Source: Beroe forskalii (Eukaryota; Ctenophora; Nuda; Beroida; Beroidae). Taken from it: 64,000 nt of DNA. How positions within the stretch are numbered: the stretch's first letter is position 1; every line of letters begins with the position of its first letter. The DNA is taken from the NCBI GenBank assembly GCA_011033025.1, contig WFMF01000030.1, positions 558,001-622,000 of the forward strand, written 5' to 3'. Of the stretch, positions 30,961 to 50,440 are shown one piece after another. Both the position numbers and the translations under genes were made by a program. Below the pieces are notes generated by a model. The model made no database searches and had not been told where the DNA came from. It saw only the letters and a program-made list of their open reading frames with translations.

Positions 30961-32861
30961 GTATCCTTCTAGTTTCCATCGATCCTCATCCATGTGCGCG
31001 CAACGTTCCACATTTGGACGGTTGCATTTGCGCTCTCACCCGGATGCCATCCAGTCATAGACAGGCAACGTCCCTCGACCACTGGCACACTGACACGTAT
31101 TCGTAATTTTGAGGCGCGGCGTATTTATTTGTCATGTCAATGTCAATACGGAAATAGGCCACGCCCCAAAAAGTCGAGACACCAAAGATATTAAACAAGG
31201 GAAGCAACATTTTATTCAGATTTTTATTAAGTTTATAAGCTGAAAATGAAAATAAACAAATAAGAGTAAGTCGCACAAATAATCAGGAGGTAAAACTACA
31301 CGAAATCGAATGACGTTTGTGTTTTTGATAATACATTGAAACATTCGACAGGGAAATTGTTGACAAATTTCAAACTGTGCTCAATTTTTTCGCTAACTAG
31401 CACTATAAAATTATATACCAATGTGCCAATTCACATTCTTTTTTCTAAGTAAAACTTTTCTTGTATAAAAATTTTTCAAGTCAAAGATCACTAGCATTTT
31501 TGATTCTATGAGCTTTTGTGACAAGTTCTTCAACAAAATATAGGAACAACTTTTTCGAGTATCAATTTATCTTAAAAATTCTGCCAGGGACCATTCACAT
31601 ATGCATAAATATTATCAGTCTTTTAATCCTAGACTAAAAATGTAGGTTGGGTAATGATCAAGCCCACACGAAAATGCTTCATGGAGCATTTAGAAATGTT
31701 TATCAATTTTGATTCTGTAAATGGTCCCTTAAAGTCACGTTCGAGAGTCAAAAACAAACGCTTACCTGTTACTATTTATTATGCACACAATGAAAGGGTA
31801 GTTCAATAACTATTTTGCTTCAAAATCACAGCCTGGGGAAATTTTCTATATAACTCGCGAATAATATAAGTAGCTACAGGGCATAAAACTTACTATTTGC
31901 AGCCGATGCAAGATATGTTCAAATCAAACATTCCTTGATAAGGTTCGCGTGTGAACAAAATTGATAGACGTAATTGCATTCATATATTTTGTCCGCTTGA
32001 TTAGCAGAAACAATTATCACAGGTGCACTGCTTTAACAGGGATCCTCAACAAGCATTTTAGGAGCTATATTATAAACACTCTTCAATATAATTATTTATC
32101 AATTCAGAATTAACCAAGAATATTGAATACAGTCGTTCTAGATACAAAACATCGTGTAGGTACACTGTACATGCGACACAGGAAAGGTAACAAACATAAT
32201 TCTAATTAAATATAATTATTATAGATTTGAATACATTGTCTGGCTCACTCGGCAATATTAGAGCACTTTGTATCCGTGCTCAAAGACAAGTTATCGGCAT
32301 GTTTCTCGGCTAGGTACGATTGCGTGGCACATTTTCAAATTCAATAAAACATTAACAAGCACAAAGGGAAACTGATTTGGAAGAAAGATCGCGCGAAATG
32401 TACCGACTGTGCCGAGCCGCGCAATCGTACTGAACCTAGAAACGTACCGAACCTGCCTAAATTGCAGCACTTTGTTCTTTCATTCCATCGAAGAACAGGC
32501 GGTGTGACGTCATTCACACACCATTCTACACAATGACAATGACGTCACTATCAATTCCAGTGTACTCCGTTTGCACTGGCCTGCAGCGAAGTGAACTGGC
32601 TACATTATCATAACTGCGGAGGAAAAACCTTCACATAATTTGCCTTCGTCATTTTCCACTAAATTACAATCATTATCGAGTCCTCCGAAACCTTTCTCTG
32701 AATCTTCTGGGAATTTATCTTATATCAAGTGAAGTTGGGGTGAAGCACTGCTTGTCACATATGTCGGATGAAGGACGAATTACAAGGAAATCTGCAAGGA
32801 GAAAGAGATCTGACACCGGGTGTCATTTGGCACCGGTCCAGGTGTCACAGGACACACGGTG

Positions 32862-39898
<7,037 letters not shown>

Positions 39899-41083
39899 CA
39901 AAGGGTATAATTTTCAAAAATAATACAAAATTCTGAGATATGTCATTGGTCAAGCCAGAAGACGCATGATTATTGGATCTTTAAGTACTCAACATGATCA
40001 ATGATAAGAGATCCTCAAGATGCCAAACAATATCATGTCCTCAGATTAGATGATTTTATAAGCATAAAATTCAATCAATATCAAAAAAGGCATTGGATTG
40101 AAATTTATAAACTGTCAAAGCATGCCAAATTATATGCTTTCACAATCATTAAAATATAATCAGTATCAGGGGATATTAAGTACCGTATACTACTTCAGTG
40201 TTACCCCCCTCCTCTAGGTTACTTATATATTATTACCTCGTGATATATTCATACTTTTATATTGATGATATTGTCCTAACCCTGTTATTTATAGGAAGTT
40301 ACTATTTCATGATCTATATCGTCGTTTCCTTCCGATATCAGTATAAATATTTTGCCATTCAAGACTGACCATTGACCAAAACTTTTCAAACAAAATTGAT
40401 ACAAAATGCAGAATAAATGTTGGCTAAAAGCTTGGAAGACTTTAGTCCACTGCATACCAGCCAAGTCTGCAGCATGTCTAGTGTACCTGCAGCAGACTTT
40501 TTTGATTCTGCTGTCAAGTTGCTATAGATTACAGTCCACTATAGAGAAGCTTATTATACCATCTACAAGATCAGCTGCCTTGAAGGTCCTGGGAATTACA
40601 ACAGACCTACTGCCCCCTCCTTGACAGAATGACCGGACAGGAGAGATGCTATGGACTGAACAAGACAGTAGACAATACAACGTAGAATCATGTCAGCTCC
40701 TGCCCTCCACTCCATCACTACAGGCCACTTCATTGCCTGGAATGGCATCAAAATCCTCACACACTTTACAACACTACTTTATACAATCAAATTTGAGGAC
40801 CCCAAACTGTTGTTTACCTTGCCACCTCCTAAATGGATGATTGTTTTGAAATAAGCACGTAATAGCTTAAGCTATTATTCTTGTACTATACTATGTCAAA
40901 GGCAAGGTGGTAAAACAAACATCCGGGAGGGGGACCTCAGATGTTTCAGAGCGATAACACAGAAAGACAAATGGCAATGGCAATGATTTGAGAGACCCCC
41001 ATTATGAATGTGTGTGAAAGATGCCCTTTCAGCGAGAACATCTCCAATGAATCCATAACCTGTTCTGTTTGCCGTAAGTTACA
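39899..41083. other. Intergenic gap between MYST and SRD5A genes
   Basis: Probably holds the MYST promoter or 5' UTR exons and the SRD5A 3' UTR. A 72-codon frame at 40406-40624 has no recognisable domain. Nothing else supported. Confidence 0.5.
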
Positions 41084-41851
41084 TCATAGTGAATGGAATG
41101 ATAGAACTTCGAAATTTGGGATAGTCTGCAATTTTTTTTCTTTATAAAATCTATGAGTTTGGTAACCTCTTTGACCTAGGAAAATACTTGTAAAGAAACA
41201 AAACCATGCAGCAGCTAATGTCTGAATAAAAAGCATGAATCCTATCCACTCCAATATTTCACCAAAATAGTTAGCAGCTGAAACATACTTGAACATCCCT
41301 CTGTGAGGTAGCAGGTATTGGTTCCCCACTCTTTGTTTTGCTAAGTCATTTAAGTGATAATCTGAAGCTATATTTATGTACATGCCAATCAAAAATAATA
41401 TTACACCCATAAAAGAAAGATATGTCACTCTGTTGAAATCATTGTATGTAATGATGCTCTTTGATTGTAACCAACCATTAAATGTGCAAAACAAAAATGC
41501 ACTTATGCAGGTTTCTAGAGGTGCTTTTCTAGATGTCTTTATGCTTAGAGGATAGATGAACGATCGATTGAAATAATGTGAACAAAACATGACCAAAGCT
41601 AGAAATGAAACCCAAGAAAGTGATGTCCATCTAACACACAGGTTGTGAAATGGAATGAAAAATGCTGGACATTCTTGCAAAAACCATGCTATTGAACTAT
41701 CAATTTTCAGAGTGCAGAACACACCACCAGTCTTTGAAAACTTGCCATATGGAGCAGGTGAGCTAATTTGATACAAGAATGTTAGGATGGAGATAACTGT
41801 TGCAGTGTAAATGGCAGTGGAGAGGCTTGATTCAGAACTTGAGATATCCAT
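41084..41851 (-). CDS. SRD5A1: Steroid 5-alpha-reductase (SRD5A1/2 type), intronless
   Basis: NADPH-dependent 3-oxo-5-alpha-steroid 4-dehydrogenase, a multi-pass ER membrane enzyme reducing the delta-4 bond of 3-keto steroids. From ATG 41851 the frame is 255 residues, matching the family's 254-260. Visible signatures: WFLQE at 57-60 plus Glu (Glu60 corresponds to the catalytic Glu57 of human SRD5A2), GMYINIASD around 156-164 (NADPH-binding Asn/Asp), LPHRGMFKYVSAANYFGEIL with Asn194 and Glu198 equivalent to human Asn193/Glu197, and the C-terminal HRFYKEK. About seven hydrophobic segments fit the fold. The open frame extends 27 codons further upstream without ATG. The coding region is a single exon, unlike the five-exon vertebrate genes. 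It could act on steroids or on other enone lipids in an invertebrate. Confidence 0.9.
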   Translation of the reverse strand: MDISSSESSLSTAIYTATVISILTFLYQISSPAPYGKFSKTGGVFCTLKIDSSIAWFLQECPAFFIPFHNLCVRWTSLSWVSFLALVMFCSHYFNRSFIYPLSIKTSRKAPLETCISAFLFCTFNGWLQSKSIITYNDFNRVTYLSFMGVILFLIGMYINIASDYHLNDLAKQRVGNQYLLPHRGMFKYVSAANYFGEILEWIGFMLFIQTLAAAWFCFFTSIFLGQRGYQTHRFYKEKKLQTIPNFEVLSFHSL

Positions 41852-42190
41852 CGAAATGGAGCTAAGATACCTGAAAATTGCTGTAAAGAATGTTTTAAGG
41901 GTTTTTAGGAGTTTTCCACTTGATAAAAACAAGAGGTCTAAGTTGTTTTAAGGTGCTACAATTTACTCAAACACAGTCATGAATATTTTTAAATTAGTGT
42001 GTCAGTGGAGGGTGACCACTGACCAGGGGTCAGCCTGCAGCCAAGTATTCAACTACAGGTCAGTAGGGACAAGGGGAGACCCTTTTGAGTCCACGACAGG
42101 TCAGCAAGGGGTCACTGAGGGCCATTGGGCCAGCCATAATAGATTAATGAATGCTTCTACTTAACTGATGGCCATTGGGAGTCACTATAA

Positions 42191-42213
42191 TTAATTAATT
42201 AATTAATTAATTC
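42191..42213. repeat. (TTAA)n microsatellite
   Basis: Six copies of ttaa/aatt. Confidence 0.85.
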
Positions 42214-42414
42214 TCACTATAAGCATGAGGTAATTTCCTCAGAAGACAGTTGCATCTCAAGTGAGAAACTATAGGAAAAGTATTGCAGATATAGATATAG
42301 AACTATAAAATCATCCTATATACTTGCCAAAAAATCTCGGCAAGTATCTTAGTACCAGGGTTATTTGAATTTGAAGTATTTCAGTACTTTAGTATAAATA
42401 TAATTACCTCCATA

Positions 42415-45400
42415 GTCAGGGATGAAATGGAATCCCGTGCTTTTGGAGTGTTAATAAGGAGTTAGGATCGGTTTCCGGTACTTTAGACTATGCTGAATCG
42501 ATTTAGACTTGTCGACAATTTTTGTTTCGATGTCGACACCTATTTTTGGCCACGCCCATTTTTGACCTGTCAGAAGCTAAAATGGGGCAACTTAAAAAAT
42601 ATTTTTTCCATAACATGGCATGTAGGGTATCGAAATAGGGGTTTTCTGGGACGGGAAGAACGATGCAACCATTGGTTTTACCCTAAAACGTTTATATCTG
42701 GAGTTATGGTGACCGGACCACGCCCATTTTTGGCCTTGCGCAATGGCTGAAAATGGGAAAACATTGATTCCATCCTTTTGGTAGTGTGTGGGGCATCGAA
42801 ATAGGGGTTTTCTGGGACGGGAAGAACGATGCAACAATTGGTTTTACCCTTAAACGTTTATATCTGGAGTTGTGGTGACCACGCCCATTTTTGGCCTTGC
42901 GCAATGGCTGAAAATGGAAAAACATTGATTCCATCCTTTTGGTAGTGTGTGGGGTATCGAAATAGGGGTCTTCTGGGACGAGAAGTACGTTGCAACCATT
43001 GGTTTTACCCTAAAACGTTTATATCTGGAGTTATGATGACCGGAAACGCCCATTTTTGGCCTTGCGCAATGGCTGAAAATGGGAAAACATTGATTCCATC
43101 CTTTTGATAGTGTGTGGGGTATCGAAATAGTAGTTTTCTGGGACGAGTTATGGTGACCACGCCCATTTTTTGGCCTTGCATGATGGCTGAAATTTGGAAA
43201 ATATTGATTACATCCTTTGGGTGGCGACGTGGCGTGTGGGGTATCAAAACAGGGGGTGCCTGGGCAATCAATGATTTTACTCCAAACCGTCCATCTGTGG
43301 AATTATGGTGACCACGCCCATTTATTAGACTAGCGCCATGGCTGAAATTTTGGAGTATTGATTCCATCCTTTGGGCAGCGTGTGGGATATCAAAATAACA
43401 GTATCACACTCCTGAGTAATCGTATCAAACACCTGAGATACCGTATAACACTCCTGAGTTACCATATCACTTAAGTAACCGTATCACACTCCTGAGTAAC
43501 CGTATCACACTCCTGAGTTGCCGTAACACGTTCCTGAGTAATCGTATCACACTCCTGAGTAACCGTATCACACTCCTGAGTAACTGTTCCACACTCCTGA
43601 GTTGCCGTATCACACTCCTAGTCCTGAGTAATCGTATCACACTCCTGAGTAACCGTATTACACTCCTGAGTTGCCGTATCACACTCCTAGTCCTGAGTAA
43701 TCGTATCACACTCCTGAGTAACTGTATCACACTCCTGAGTTGCCGTAACACGCTCCTGAGTAACCTTATCACACTCCTGAGTTACCGTATCACACTCCTG
43801 AGTAACCGCTCTACACTCCTGAGTAACTGTATATTGTATCACACTCCTGAGTAACCGTATCGCACTCCTGAGTAACCCTATAACACTCCTAAACAACCCT
43901 CTCACACTACTGAAGAACCTTTGTACAATCATCAATGAACAAACGCCTCTCAACTCATAGCAAACCCCTCTCAACTCATTACATATCCCTCTTGACTCTA
44001 TATCCCGCTCCCATCAACTCATAACTTGCCCACCTCAACGAGTAACATGGCCTTCTCAACTCAAAACGTACCCCTCTCAACTCACACAGATGTAATTTGA
44101 TCAATCAATTGAAATCCGACTGTTTTCCTTATATATTATAAAGCAATTGCCTTATATGAAAGGAGAAGCCCTTAGCCCATATGAGCTTATGGATAAGGTA
44201 ATTTCCTTACACATAAGAGCTTTACCTTATTAATTAGGGGTTTCCTTTTAAACTGAGGGTTTCCCTAGTTATGCATACGGGCCATGGTTGCCTTAAAACT
44301 CATTTTTTGACCATTCTTGAATAAAACTTATAACTTTATTGGCTGTCTCGTGCCTATAAAATACTTTGCTTTTTTGATCTGGCTTTAAACCGAAGTATTG
44401 AAGTATTGATTTCGGATTCAATGTTTTCCAAAATTGCAGCCATTGTGCAGGCCAAGAAACAGGCATGGCCAAAATCACACATGAATGCTTTCAAGCGGAA
44501 TTAATGACAAGATACCATCATTGATAACATCGTTTTTACTTCCCAAGAAACCCCTATTTTGATAATCCACATGATGTCTTAAGTATTGAATCAAGATATT
44601 ATTCCAATTTTCAACCATGGCACAGGGCAAAATAGGGGGTTGTCAACAATTATGTCACATATGGACGTTTTTGTGTAAAACCAATGATTGCATCGTTCTT
44701 CTAGCCCCAAAAAAACCCTGTTTTGATACCCCACATGCCACCCAAAGGATGGAATCAATATTTTCAAAATTTCAGCGATCACGCTAGGCCAAAAAATTTG
44801 TGTGGTCACCATGACTCCACATATGCACGTATTGGAATAAAACCAATAATTGCATCATTCTTCTCGACCCAGAAAACCCCTATTCGATACCCCAAGCACA
44901 ACCATAAAGATAGAATCAATGTTTTCCCATTTTCAGCCATCGTGCAAGGCCAAAAATGGACGTGGTCACCATAACCCCAGATATAAACGTTTTAGAGTAA
45001 AACCAATGGTTGCATCGTTCTTCCTGTCCCAGAAAACCCCTATTTCGATACCCCACACACTACCAAAAGGATGGAATCAATGTTTTCCCATTTTCAGCCA
45101 TCGCGCAAGGCCAAAAATGGGCGTGGTCACCATAACTCCAGATATAAACGTTTTAGGGTAAAACCAATGGTTGCATCGTTCTTATCGTCCCAGAAAACCC
45201 CTATTTCGATACCCCACACACTACCAAAAGGATGGAATCAATGTTTCCCATTTTCAGCCATTGCGCAAGGCCAAAAATGGGCGTGGTCCGGTCACCATAA
45301 CTCCAGATATAAACGTTTTAGGGTAAAACCAATGGTTGCATCGTTCTTCTCGTCCCAGAAAACCCCTGTTTCGATACCCCACACACTACCAAAAGGATGG

Positions 45401-45762
45401 AATCAATGTTTTCCCATTTTCAGCCATCGCACAAGGCCAAAAAATGGGCGTGGTCACCATAATGCCAGATATGAAAGTTTGAGAGTAAAACCAATGGTTG
45501 CATCGTTCTTCTCGTCCCAGAAAACCCCTATTTCGATACCCTACATGCCATGATATGGAAAAAATATTTTTTAAGTTGCCCCATTTTAGCTTCTGACAGG
45601 TCAAAAATGGGCGTGGTCAAAAATAGGTGTCGACATCGAAACAAAAATTGTCGACAAGTCTAGATCGATTCAGCATAGTCTAAAGTACCGGAAACCGATC
45701 CTAACTCCTTATTAACATTCCAAAAGCACGGGAATTTATATATTGACCATTTCATCCCTGAC
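42415..45762. mobile_element. 3.35 kb foldback element with ~1 kb inverted arms, TA target site
   Basis: The ends are GTCAGGGATGAAATGG in inverse orientation, flanked by TA on both sides (42413-42414 and 45763-45764). The left arm (to about 43390) consists of five copies of a ~165-bp unit (gaccacgcccatttttggcc, gcaatggctgaaaatggg, tcgaaataggggttttctgg, acgtttatatctggagtt). The right arm (about 44600-45762) holds the same units inverted. The middle (43390-44290) is a minisatellite plus AT-rich sequence. No transposase frame is seen; the long ORFs in the arms follow the 165-bp period on both strands. Confidence 0.85.
43395..43915. repeat. ~20-bp minisatellite CACACTCCTGAGTAACCGTAT
   Basis: About 24 copies with variants (gttgccgtaac, gtaatcgtatc), located in the loop of the foldback element. 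It is followed by weaker ctcaactcataac repeats to about 44090. Confidence 0.9.
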
Positions 45763-46174
45763 TACCATCCCAACAATGATAAAATATCTTCTTGCAAAAT
45801 AACAAAAAAGTCATGAATGTGAATTTTGAATGATAGGACCAATATCAGATTGATTGATTGTATGAAAATATTTAAGTATATCCAATAGATCATACAACTT
45901 GATCATACAACTTGACATCTTTTGTGCTAAATACCGAGCTCCTGTTGTAGACACCATAAAACAATCGAATTTTAGCCCAAAAATCGTTTAGTGAAAATGG
46001 TTGTGAGGCAAATCTTAGACAGTTTTTAACTGCAGGAAAACTGTTTGCAGGTTTGCTATATATTTCGAGTTTTTAGACAACTAAAAATCTATCAAAAGAG
46101 TTTATTGATTTATTATTATTATTTCAGACTTCATTCTCTTTTGACTCCTTTTTTACCACCCTTTTTATTGCCCT

Positions 46175-46360
46175 AACCAGCGCCCTGGTTTTGGCTTGCC
46201 CTAACCAGGGCCCTGGTTACGCGCACGGAGTGCGCGGCGCGGCAAGCGCTAAACCAGGTCGTATCGACACCCCTGGTTAGGGGAAGGTTTTGGCGTTTCG
46301 CGCACGGGGTGCGCGGCGCGGCAAGCCGCTGCACTCGCGAAGCCCCTGGTTAGGGGAACC
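46175..46360. mobile_element. GC-rich MITE with CCCTAACCAG ends (two nested copies)
   Basis: gccctaaccagcgccctggtt and cccctggttagggg are inverted; the interior is ggagtgcgcggcgcggcaag. A close single copy lies at 61722-61803. Confidence 0.75.
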
Positions 46361-47879
46361 CTTTTTACTACCTTACCTCGTAAAAAGGGTAGATTAAAGT
46401 TGCTTATTGAAAGTTTAAGGTTCTGAAGCCCAAATTGAGAAAGACTGCATTTGTAGGATGTTTGATGTTACCCTACCTTCGCGCGCGCGGCGCAACGTTC
46501 CACATTTGGACGTCACTTAATGCGCCGCCCCTTCACCCTTCGCAACAACAAGTCAAAAGAAAGGGACGGACATTGCTAAACACGTATATCCCTGCAGTGT
46601 GGCTCGCTAGGGTGCACCAAAAAAATTAAATTTTTGGTGCTCAACCCCTGAGCGATAGATCTCGGTGAGACAAGACCGAGGATATCCGGTTTTTTGAAAT
46701 TGGACCCCGGGAACCCCTGGAGCGTTGACGATTTGTATAGGCCATACTTGTATGGAAGGCGCGGTATGGCGTCACCATCCGCGGATTCTACGCGCGCGCT
46801 TATATCCGCGCGCGCAAGATTCTGCTGCAGTTCCGCGAGGTATAGATCGAAGTAGGTTGTACTTGACCGATATTTGCTTGATCGAAGTAGGGAGTACTTG
46901 ACCGCTATTTCAAGGAATTTTCAAATATAGTTTACAACAAAGGCGGAAGGCCGTGTTTATTGAAATATCACACACTAGCTCCGAATGTTAATGAGGGTAA
47001 ACTGTGAAGTGGTGATGATGCTGAGCATTTGATAAACTGATCGACATAGTATGGGCTATTGGGGTGGGATGAAGCAAATGACAGGACCAGTATGATATGC
47101 TGCTGTGCATGTAGAACGACAGGGGACAATCCTGCTCACTAGGGGACAATGTACATTGTACTCCCGTGTGTACTGTGTCGGTGTGTAACTGTAGACTTTT
47201 GTAGGTCGGATGTAATCAGAAAATTTATAGATTTATCGCAAGCACGGTTTGCTTTCAGGGTAAAGGAGGCTGTACATCACTTCTTCTTCAAACAGCGGAA
47301 GAGCACTGCACTGTTCCGTTTTGGTTCTTCCTGAACAAGTGGAAGGAAGCATCATCAATGCTCAACTTCGTCTTACCCGTAGAAAATTGAAGACGGGTGA
47401 AGGCGCGGGTTGAGGCTGAGCTGTCCCGGAAGCTCACCTCAACTGCAAGGGGGAGCAGCAGCTGTAGGGGATGATGTTGATGGTCAGTACGTCATCGGAG
47501 GTGGAGAGGCAGGCAGCTACGGGAGGTGATGGGGGAGGAACCTCGAGGTAACCATAGGCATAACTTCAGTGCTCGTTACTGACAGGATGAAATATGATCT
47601 GAGAGCTTATTCAGGCTTAGAACTTCAGGTATGTCAGCGGCACTAACAGGGTTCGGATATCCTACATGATATGGAACAGATCACATGACCCTGATTGGGT
47701 CATGCGTGTGAATCGACACGTATGAATCGAATAATATTGCGTATTTCGCCCATGTTGTGCTGAAATTTAATTTTATTAACACTCTTTTAACTTTTTAATC
47801 CTCTTTCGCTCAGTACTCAGAAAATAAACCTCGCGCTGAACTAAGCGTAAGAGAACTACCGATTTGCGTTGCTTTCACT

Positions 47880-48300
47880 CACGCTTTATCCATCTACCCA
47901 TACACTGATCACGCTACATCCATCTACCCATACACTCACGCTACACACATCTACCCATACACTCACGCTACATCTATCTACCCATACACTCACGCTACAT
48001 CGATCTTCCCATACACTCACGCTACACTCATCTACCCATACACTGATCACGCTACACTCATCTACCCATACACTCACGCTACATCCATCTTCCCATACAC
48101 TCACGCTACACTCATCTACCCATACACTGATCACGCTGCATCCGTCTACCCATACACTCACGCTACATCCATCTACCCATACACTCACGCTACACTCATC
48201 TACCCATACACTGATCACGCTACACTCATCTACCCATACACTCACGCTACACTCATCTAACCATACACTCACGCTACACTCATCTACCCATACACTCAGT
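47880..48300. repeat. Minisatellite CACGCTACACTCATCTACCCATACACT (left, inverted)
   Basis: About 16 copies with occasional gatc insertions. It is the reverse complement of the array at 49330-50440. Confidence 0.9.
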
Positions 48301-48539
48301 CCCCACTCAGTTGTACTTAAATCCGTTTATATATATATAACACGTAAATTTTGCGTCCTTTTGCGCGTGGTTGCAGCGTGGGGGTATGGGTAGATGGATA
48401 CAGCGTGAGTGAAAGCAACGCAAATCGGTAGTTCTCTTACGCTTAGTTCAGCGCGAGGTTCATTATCTGAGTAACTGAGCGAAAATTTACGCTCAGTCCT
48501 CACTCAGTTGTACTCAAATCCGTTTAGAACACGTAAAAC

Positions 48540-48655
48540 TAAATGTTGCGTCCGTTTGCGCTTTAGACTCTCGAAAAGCATTTCGAGAGTCTAAAGCACA
48601 AATTAAGGACGCAACATTTATTTGAATTAAACGGATTTGAATGCAACTGAGTGGT
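48540..48655. repeat. Central palindrome of the foldback element
   Basis: aaatgttgcgtccgtttgcg and ctttagactctcgaaa, mirrored by tttcgagagtctaaag and ggacgcaacattt. Another inverted pair flanks it (cactcagttgtactcaaatc and gatttgaatgcaactgagtg). Confidence 0.8.
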
Positions 48656-49329
48656 GACTGATACTGATAGCTCTATTGATATTATCTATGATAGCTCATT
48701 ATGAGTCTCTCAACATTCTCACTCCAAAGGATACTTTTTAGCCGCTGTTTTCCCAGAATGAGGGACAAAGGTGGGGACAAAAGTGGGGACAATCGGTCGC
48801 CCAGAACGTGGGAGTTCTCACGCTCTCTCGGCTCACTCAGTAATTGTCCCCATCCTCGGAGATTGTCCCCTTCTTGTGAACGGGATGATTCAAATTTAAA
48901 TATATGATGAATCAAGCATCAATACAGATTTAATCGAGTTATAGATTAATCAAGTATTGTGAATCGACTATTGCTTAAGTGTGACCCAATTGCAATGCTA
49001 TTTCTATAGAAGTATATAATATGTAAGCTCAGTAGGCTCTGTTAGAGCTTAGTTGATACTAGACATCGCAGACAGTGTCACCCCCGTCATTGGATAAGGT
49101 ATAGCTACAAGTTCATCCAAGATATAATTTTGACTCAGATGAGATGGGCTTAGTAATACCGGCTTCTGATGCGGCTGGTATTCAAATTTTATCCCCAACC
49201 CCAGTATTCTTTTTAAACCGTCATTTTACCGTCCTTTGAGCGAATTATTGCAGGAGTCCCCTGGGGGTCCTGCGGCAGTACCACGCGGGAGAACCTATGG
49301 AGCTATGAGGTAGGTACGGGAGTAATATG

Positions 49330-50440
49330 GTTGTATGGGTAGATGAGTATACCGTGAGTGTATACGTGTATGGGTACTGGTAGATGAGTGTAGCATGAGT
49401 GTATGGGTAGATGAGCGTAGCGTCAATGTATGGGTAGATAGATGAAGCGTGAGTGTATGGGTATATGAGTGTAGCGTGAGTGTATGGGTAGATGAGTGTA
49501 GCGTGATCAGTTTATGGGTAGATGGATGTAGCGTGAGTGTATGGGTAGACGGATGCAGCGTGAATGTATGGGTAGATGAGTGTAGCATGAGTGTATGGGT
49601 AGATGGATGTAGCATGAGTTTATGGGTAGATGAGTGTAGCGTGAGTGTATGGGTAGATGAGTGTAGCGTGAGTGTATGGGTAGATGAGTGTAGCATGAGT
49701 GTATGGGTAGATGGATGCAGCATGAATGTATGGGTAGATGAGTGTATATGGGTAGATGAGTGTAGCGTGAGTGTATGGGTAGATGAGTGTATGCGTAGAT
49801 GAGTGTATGGGTAGATGAGTGTAGCGTGATTGTATGGGAAGATGAGTGTAGCGTGAGTGTATGGGTAGATGAGTGTAGCGTGAGTGTATGGGTAGATGGA
49901 TGTAGCGTGAGTGTATGGGTAGATGAGTGTAGCGTGAGTGTATGGGTAGATGAGTGTAGCATGAGTGTATGGGTAGATGAGTGTAGCGTGAGTGTATGGG
50001 TAGATGGATGTAGCGTGAGTGTATGGGTAGATGAGTGTAGCGTGAGTGTATGGGTAGATGGATGTAGCATGAGTTTATGGGTAGATGAGTGTAGCGTGAG
50101 TGTATGGGTAGATGGATGTAGCATGAATGTATGGGTAGATGAGTGTAGCGTGAGTGTATGGGTAGATGAGTGTAGCGTGATCAGTGTATGGGTAGATGAG
50201 TGTAGCGTGAGTGTATGGGTAGATGGATGTAGCATGAGTGTATGGGTATATGAGTGTAGCATGAGTGTATGGGTAGATGAGTGTTGCGTGAGTGTATGGG
50301 TAGATGGATGTAGCGTGAGTGTATGGGTAGATGGATGTAGCGTGAGTGTATGGGTAGATGTGTGTAGCGTGAGTCAGATTGTATGGGTAGATGGATGTAG
50401 CGTGATCAGTGTATGGGTAGATGGATAAAGCGTGATCATG
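49330..50440. repeat. Minisatellite GTGTATGGGTAGATGAGTGTAGCGTGA (right)
   Basis: About 40 copies of a 27-bp unit. Open frames appear on both strands (SVWVDECSV, STHTLTLHS) because 27 is a multiple of three; they have no start context or homology and are not genes. Confidence 0.9.

Larger units (their letters stand above)
30226..32861. other. Convergent intergenic region with two palindromic elements
   Basis: Lies between the 3' ends of the zinc-finger gene (+) and the MYST gene (-). Holds the palindromes at 30500-30598 and 30830-30960. The remaining AT-rich part up to 32861 probably contains the MYST 3' UTR. No coding frame of note. Confidence 0.5.

Noticed and set aside
43467-43974. Leu/Arg repeat ORFs (LLRSVIRL)
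   Set aside because: Frames of the CACTCCTGAGTAACC minisatellite.
42592-45604. Repeated ORFs with KPMVASFFPSQKTPISIPHTLPK-like peptides
   Set aside because: They follow the 165-bp unit in inverted arms; no transposase motif and no consistent start.
47869-50428. ORFs up to 251 codons with STHTLTLHS / SVWVDECSV repeats
   Set aside because: 27-bp minisatellite inside a foldback element; open on both strands, no homology.
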